Positions 60,605 to 64,000 of a DNA stretch of 64,000 nucleotides are shown piece after piece. Source of the DNA: Condylostoma magnum (lineage: Eukaryota; Ciliophora; Heterotrichea; Heterotrichida; Condylostomatidae); NCBI GenBank assembly GCA_920105805.1, contig CAKKTI010000022.1, forward strand, positions 1 to 64,000, given 5' to 3'. A model generated the notes under the pieces. It was not told the origin of the DNA. It worked only from the letters and a program-made list of their open reading frames with translations, and did no database searches. Position 1 is the stretch's first letter; each line of letters starts with the position of its first letter. The position numbers and the translations under genes are program-made.

Positions 60605-62194
60605 ATGATTAATTAACAAGTTGGAGATAGATTCTAAAAGAGAACTAAGCAGTTTTAAAGTTATGATACTTTGCATTTGAATGATTAAAGAGACTAGTTT
60701 CAGGTCAAGCTTAGACACTAACAGAGATAATTTATAAGAACTAAATTCAGAAATAAGCATTCATCCTTACAAATGCACATTTAATCAAATTAATACTAAG
60801 TTGAATTAGATTAGAGGATTATAGAAAAGTATCCTTATATAATTTAATCTAATATTAGAGAAGATACACTATTCAGACAATTAGTAAACATTATATAATA
60901 AGATAATGATAAAGCAATAATAACATGTGCTTTAAAAATATTAAGAAAGTTATCAATTTCAATTAGTTAATTAATAACAGAAGATGAAATTGTACAGGAA
61001 AATTATTTAGAATTATTTGTCGATTTAATTAAAGTGCATGAAAGTGAATAAGATACAGTTTATTTAACAAACATTCTTTGTAATATACTATCCCTCAATG
61101 ATAAAGTATCAAAAGCCCTCATAAGACTTGATTTTATTAATATATCAGTTGAATGCTTTTAATCATGTGGGGCAAAAGTTCAAGACAATCTTCTTTTTTG
61201 TTATGGTAACATAGTTGTAGATAAAGAGGAGTATTACTAAGATTTAATAGATTGTAATATATTAGCACTGATGAAGCAAAATTTACTATAGGATACTTAG
61301 AAATCCGAGTCATATTATAAGTCATCAATATTTTTTATGTTTAGTATAAGTTAGTATATATGAAATGATTCAGAAATTTTGATTGATTTTATTGAAATCT
61401 GCAATTTAATATGAGTTTAAGCATTGAATTATAGGAGATAACTGCCATAGTTAATATACACAATAACAAATATTATTAATCAAAATCAAGAAGCTATTTC
61501 CCTTTTATCCAATTCGATAATATTACAATAACTTAGTTAATTATTTGATGATGCATAATCTGATATCATTGCCAGTACTTTGAATTTAATAGGAAATGTA
61601 TTCAATCAAAAGTACGCATTAGAGTAATATTTTCTCAGTTAATAAATTTTAGATTATCTCAGTAACTGTATTCAGTCTTCTATAATTGAAATAAGAAGAT
61701 TGACATATTGGGCTATTTCAAATGTTATAGCTGAGAAAAGTCATATAACTGCAATAATTTTAGATTAACAATTATTAAAGGAAAAAATAATAGAAGGATT
61801 AAATGAAACTAATGAAAAATTATTAATTGAGGTTTCTTATGTATTTAGAAATATGACTATTAAAGGACAAAAGTACATTTTTAAGTTAGTACAAGAAAAT
61901 ATATGCATTTATTTAGGTAACTTTTTCTCTATTTGCAAGGAACAAAAAGCAATGCATAATATGCTTTTGTTTATTGAATAAATATACAATGATGCATAGA
62001 TGATATAATATGAAAATAACGAGTAATAAAATAAAGTGTTCAAAGATTTTTAAGAATACAGCATTGCCACTATTATAGAAAACATAAAAACAGATAACAA
62101 AGATATCCAAGACTTAATAGATATAATTCTATTCGAATATAATGAGGAAAATCAAGCTCTATTTGATAAAATAGAAGATTTCTATAATTTTTAG
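60605..62194 (+). CDS. Importin-alpha-like armadillo protein
   Basis: 529 residues. A basic, Gln-rich N-terminus (DQFQVKLRHQQRQFIRTKFR) resembles an importin-beta-binding segment. About eight ARM-like repeats follow (QLVNIIQQDNDKAIITCALK; TVYLTNILCNILSLNDKVSK; STLNLIGNVFNQKYALEQYF; IRRLTYWAISNVIAEKSHIT). The Trp-Asn pairs that read classical NLSs are mostly not seen, only the W of TYWAISN, so it may be a divergent or non-classical importin alpha. The C-terminus is acidic (EYNEENQALFDKIEDFYNF). TGA Trp in QYIWNDSE and LIWVQA. Stop TAG TAA. Confidence 0.72.
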
Positions 62195-62223
62195 TAACAA
62201 ATATACCAATATTACAAACTACT

Positions 62224-63999
62224 TCAATGGAATCTATTTCTTACAGATTCTAAACTGTATATAAGTTCTTCCATTTCTTCTTTCAGTGAATTATCCCGAG
62301 GTTAGTACAATTAAGTCTACTCAAATCCTTCATACTATTAATTTTGATAATACTCTAATTACTTTTTCAGCTCTATACTTTCATAAGCAGATTTACATAA
62401 TTAGGTTATTCTGCTTTTAACCTTATCATCTATTTTCTATCCGCCTAAAGCTAAAATTATCATAGATGAGTCAGATTCTTATTACATTTTTTATAAATCA
62501 TTTTATAAAGAGTTTCTTCTGTCTATTAATTGCTGTATTTAGTTAGTTAGTAGCTACTTATCCTCTGTGAGCTTTTATATATATGTTTATGTTTACTAAA
62601 CCCAGTTCTAATCTTTGCTGCGTTGATTGTCTAGATCAGAAATGGCTAATTTCAGCTCTTATTAAGTCTGCTGATCAGTGTTAATCTTTTTCTTCAGTAC
62701 TACTAAAGTTTACTTATATTATTCCTCTTATTTCTCCATAGTAGTTGATAATTCTTTTATTTCACTTATGATTTAGCTTTTTGCTTATTATACTTATTAC
62801 AAGTTTTGTTTTAGTCTGTCTGATTTTTGAATATACTAAAATACTTATGTTCTTAGTTCCTTTAGATGCACTTCTTCATGGTTCTGTTTAGCTTTTATTT
62901 TCTCTAAATCTCCTTCTTACTACTTAATTGTAGCTTTTCCTGTATAAATTTAGTTTTCCTGTTGTTATAGTAGAGCTTATTATTCGTACATTTTGTGAGA
63001 TTTGATGTTTATCTCATTTTCCTTCTCTTCTAAAGCTTCTTCGATTGTTCTTAAATCAATTATGGCATTATCTAACTTTTATCTTTCATTATGATATTCT
63101 TTAGTTACTAGTTCAATTTCTTTGTTTATTTTATCCAATTCATTAATTTTAGCAGATTTTTACTGATCTAAACTTTTCAAGCGTCTTTAAGCTTTTGTAT
63201 ATGATCTAGCATGGTTATCTATGTCTTATTTTAGCTTATTTAGAAAATCTTCTGATTGTACTAAATTCGATCCTAGGTCTTATAGTTCTTCAGTTTTTGC
63301 TTGAATCTCGAATTTAATCTATTTAATTTGGTTTTTCTTATCTAATAGTTTAGTACTCTTTTCCTTTATTTTTTCTTTCCTTTTGATTAACTTTTAGTCA
63401 GTTTCCATGAGTTTTTACTGTATTTTTTACAATTCAATACTTTTTTCAGATATTTTGTAATCATAGTTTTATAATTTCTCTATTTTTTGAGTGTCTAAGT
63501 TCTATTAATTAGAATTTTCTTTATTTTACTCAATTTCTACCTTTTACTCCTTATAACTTTCTATCTTTTGAATTAGTTTAACTTTAGCTGAGTTCAAATC
63601 ATTTAATTCATTATTAACTTTTTCATATTAATTTTCAATAGTAATTAACTTCTATGTAGCTTAAGACAAATCACTGTTTGTTTTTTCTTACTATTTCAGC
63701 AAATTTTCTAAATACTTTTTGCTTTTTTCAATTCTTTGTACAATTTGGTCTTCTTTTTATTTAAGTATAGATTTTTTAGATCTATCAGTAGTTTGCTCAC
63801 CATTGACTTGCAATGCTTATAATTTTTACTTTTCTTATTGTAGATTTTATTACCCTACTTTCAACACTTCCCACTCCTCAGCTAGTCTTGCTGTATGTTA
63901 TTAGTACATCTATATAAACTGTTTCTTATTTTTCTTAAACCTGTTAGCTTTTTCAATTTTTCTTAATATTTCCTTATCTATCCTTTAATCATCTCTTGA
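62224..63999 (-). CDS. Long coiled-coil protein (5' end outside the window)
   Basis: 592 codons are visible, nearly all heptad-like coiled coil, for example KIEKANRFKKNKKQFIQMYQ and LLKQQEKTNSDLSQATQKLI. A short conserved-looking end has DSSMIILALGGQKIDDKVKS and REDNSLKEEMEEL-like sequence before TGA 62224-62226. It is probably a ciliary or cytoskeletal structural protein; the family cannot be told from coiled coil alone. Its stop is 30 bases from the convergent importin-like gene. Confidence 0.65.
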
Positions 64000-64000
64000 T

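Noticed and set aside
1-64000. Karyorelict code (only TGA stops)
   Set aside because: CWC15, UNC119, GTPBP, AP-4 mu and the UBA-PUB/DNAJC9 pair can end sensibly only on TAA or TAG.
1-64000. Old virus copies or transposons
   Set aside because: I saw no reverse transcriptase, integrase, capsid or transposase signature and no long terminal repeats.
1-64000. tRNA or rRNA genes, CRISPR arrays
   Set aside because: No cloverleaf, rRNA-like or spaced-repeat pattern was noticed; a tRNAscan and Rfam search would be decisive.

Overview
The window looks like gene-dense somatic (macronuclear-type) DNA of a ciliate that has no dedicated stop codon. Conserved genes read cleanly only if TAA and TAG mean glutamine and TGA means tryptophan: the channel pore at about 24.27 kb reads YWALTTLSTVGYGD with the W as TGA, and UNC119, AP-4 mu, TIM44 and others run through many TAA/TAG codons. 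The same genes also end on TAA, TAG or TGA, usually a few bases before the next gene. This is the context-dependent code known from Condylostoma (NCBI table 28). The karyorelict code (table 27) fits less well, because several genes here can only stop on TAA or TAG. A Condylostoma-like heterotrich is therefore inferred; no rRNA is present to confirm it. Because every codon can be sense, ORF length proves nothing, and I called genes only from homology or one sustained, well-composed frame. A reading with the standard code breaks nearly every gene here.

Layout. 0-4.7 kb: 3' part of a huge Cys-rich, REJ/polycystin-like membrane protein. 4.7-7.6 kb: AT-rich, unassigned. 7.6-11.2 kb: UBA-PUB protein, DNAJC9-like, AP-4 mu, TRAPPC4. 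11.2-17.2 kb: AT-rich, mostly unresolved, with a decayed WD40-like and Cys-rich locus. 17.3-20.4 kb: LYR protein, a CTD-type phosphatase lacking its catalytic Asp, and a very large mitoribosomal bS18m. 20.4-28.4 kb: CWC15, ABCF3, a cyclic-nucleotide-domain K+ channel, an RRM protein, a CFAP97-domain protein and an RBR ubiquitin ligase. 28.5-30.1 kb: secreted-type PSI/acidic-repeat protein. 30.5-38.6 kb: TPR/IQ giant, RIIa protein, TIM44, TPR protein, RRM protein, a small membrane protein, HAPSTR1-like. 38.6-42.6 kb: coiled-coil protein and an unknown. 43.6-49.4 kb: a globin-tailed protein and a 1158-residue class-C-like receptor with tandem ligand-binding domains. 49.6-55.0 kb: six-knuckle CCHC protein, coiled-coil GAR protein, kelch protein, ELP4. 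55.0-64.0 kb: second kelch protein, proteasome alpha-6, UNC119, GTPBP1/2-like, BTB-BACK-F5/8 protein, importin-alpha-like protein, and a coiled-coil gene that leaves the window.

The genes are not an operon or pathway. They are unrelated housekeeping and ciliary/signalling genes on both strands with tiny spacers: 5 bp between two divergent start codons, convergent stop codons that overlap, and 10-14 bp between head-to-tail genes. Almost all recognisable genes are one uninterrupted frame, so introns are rare or absent in them.
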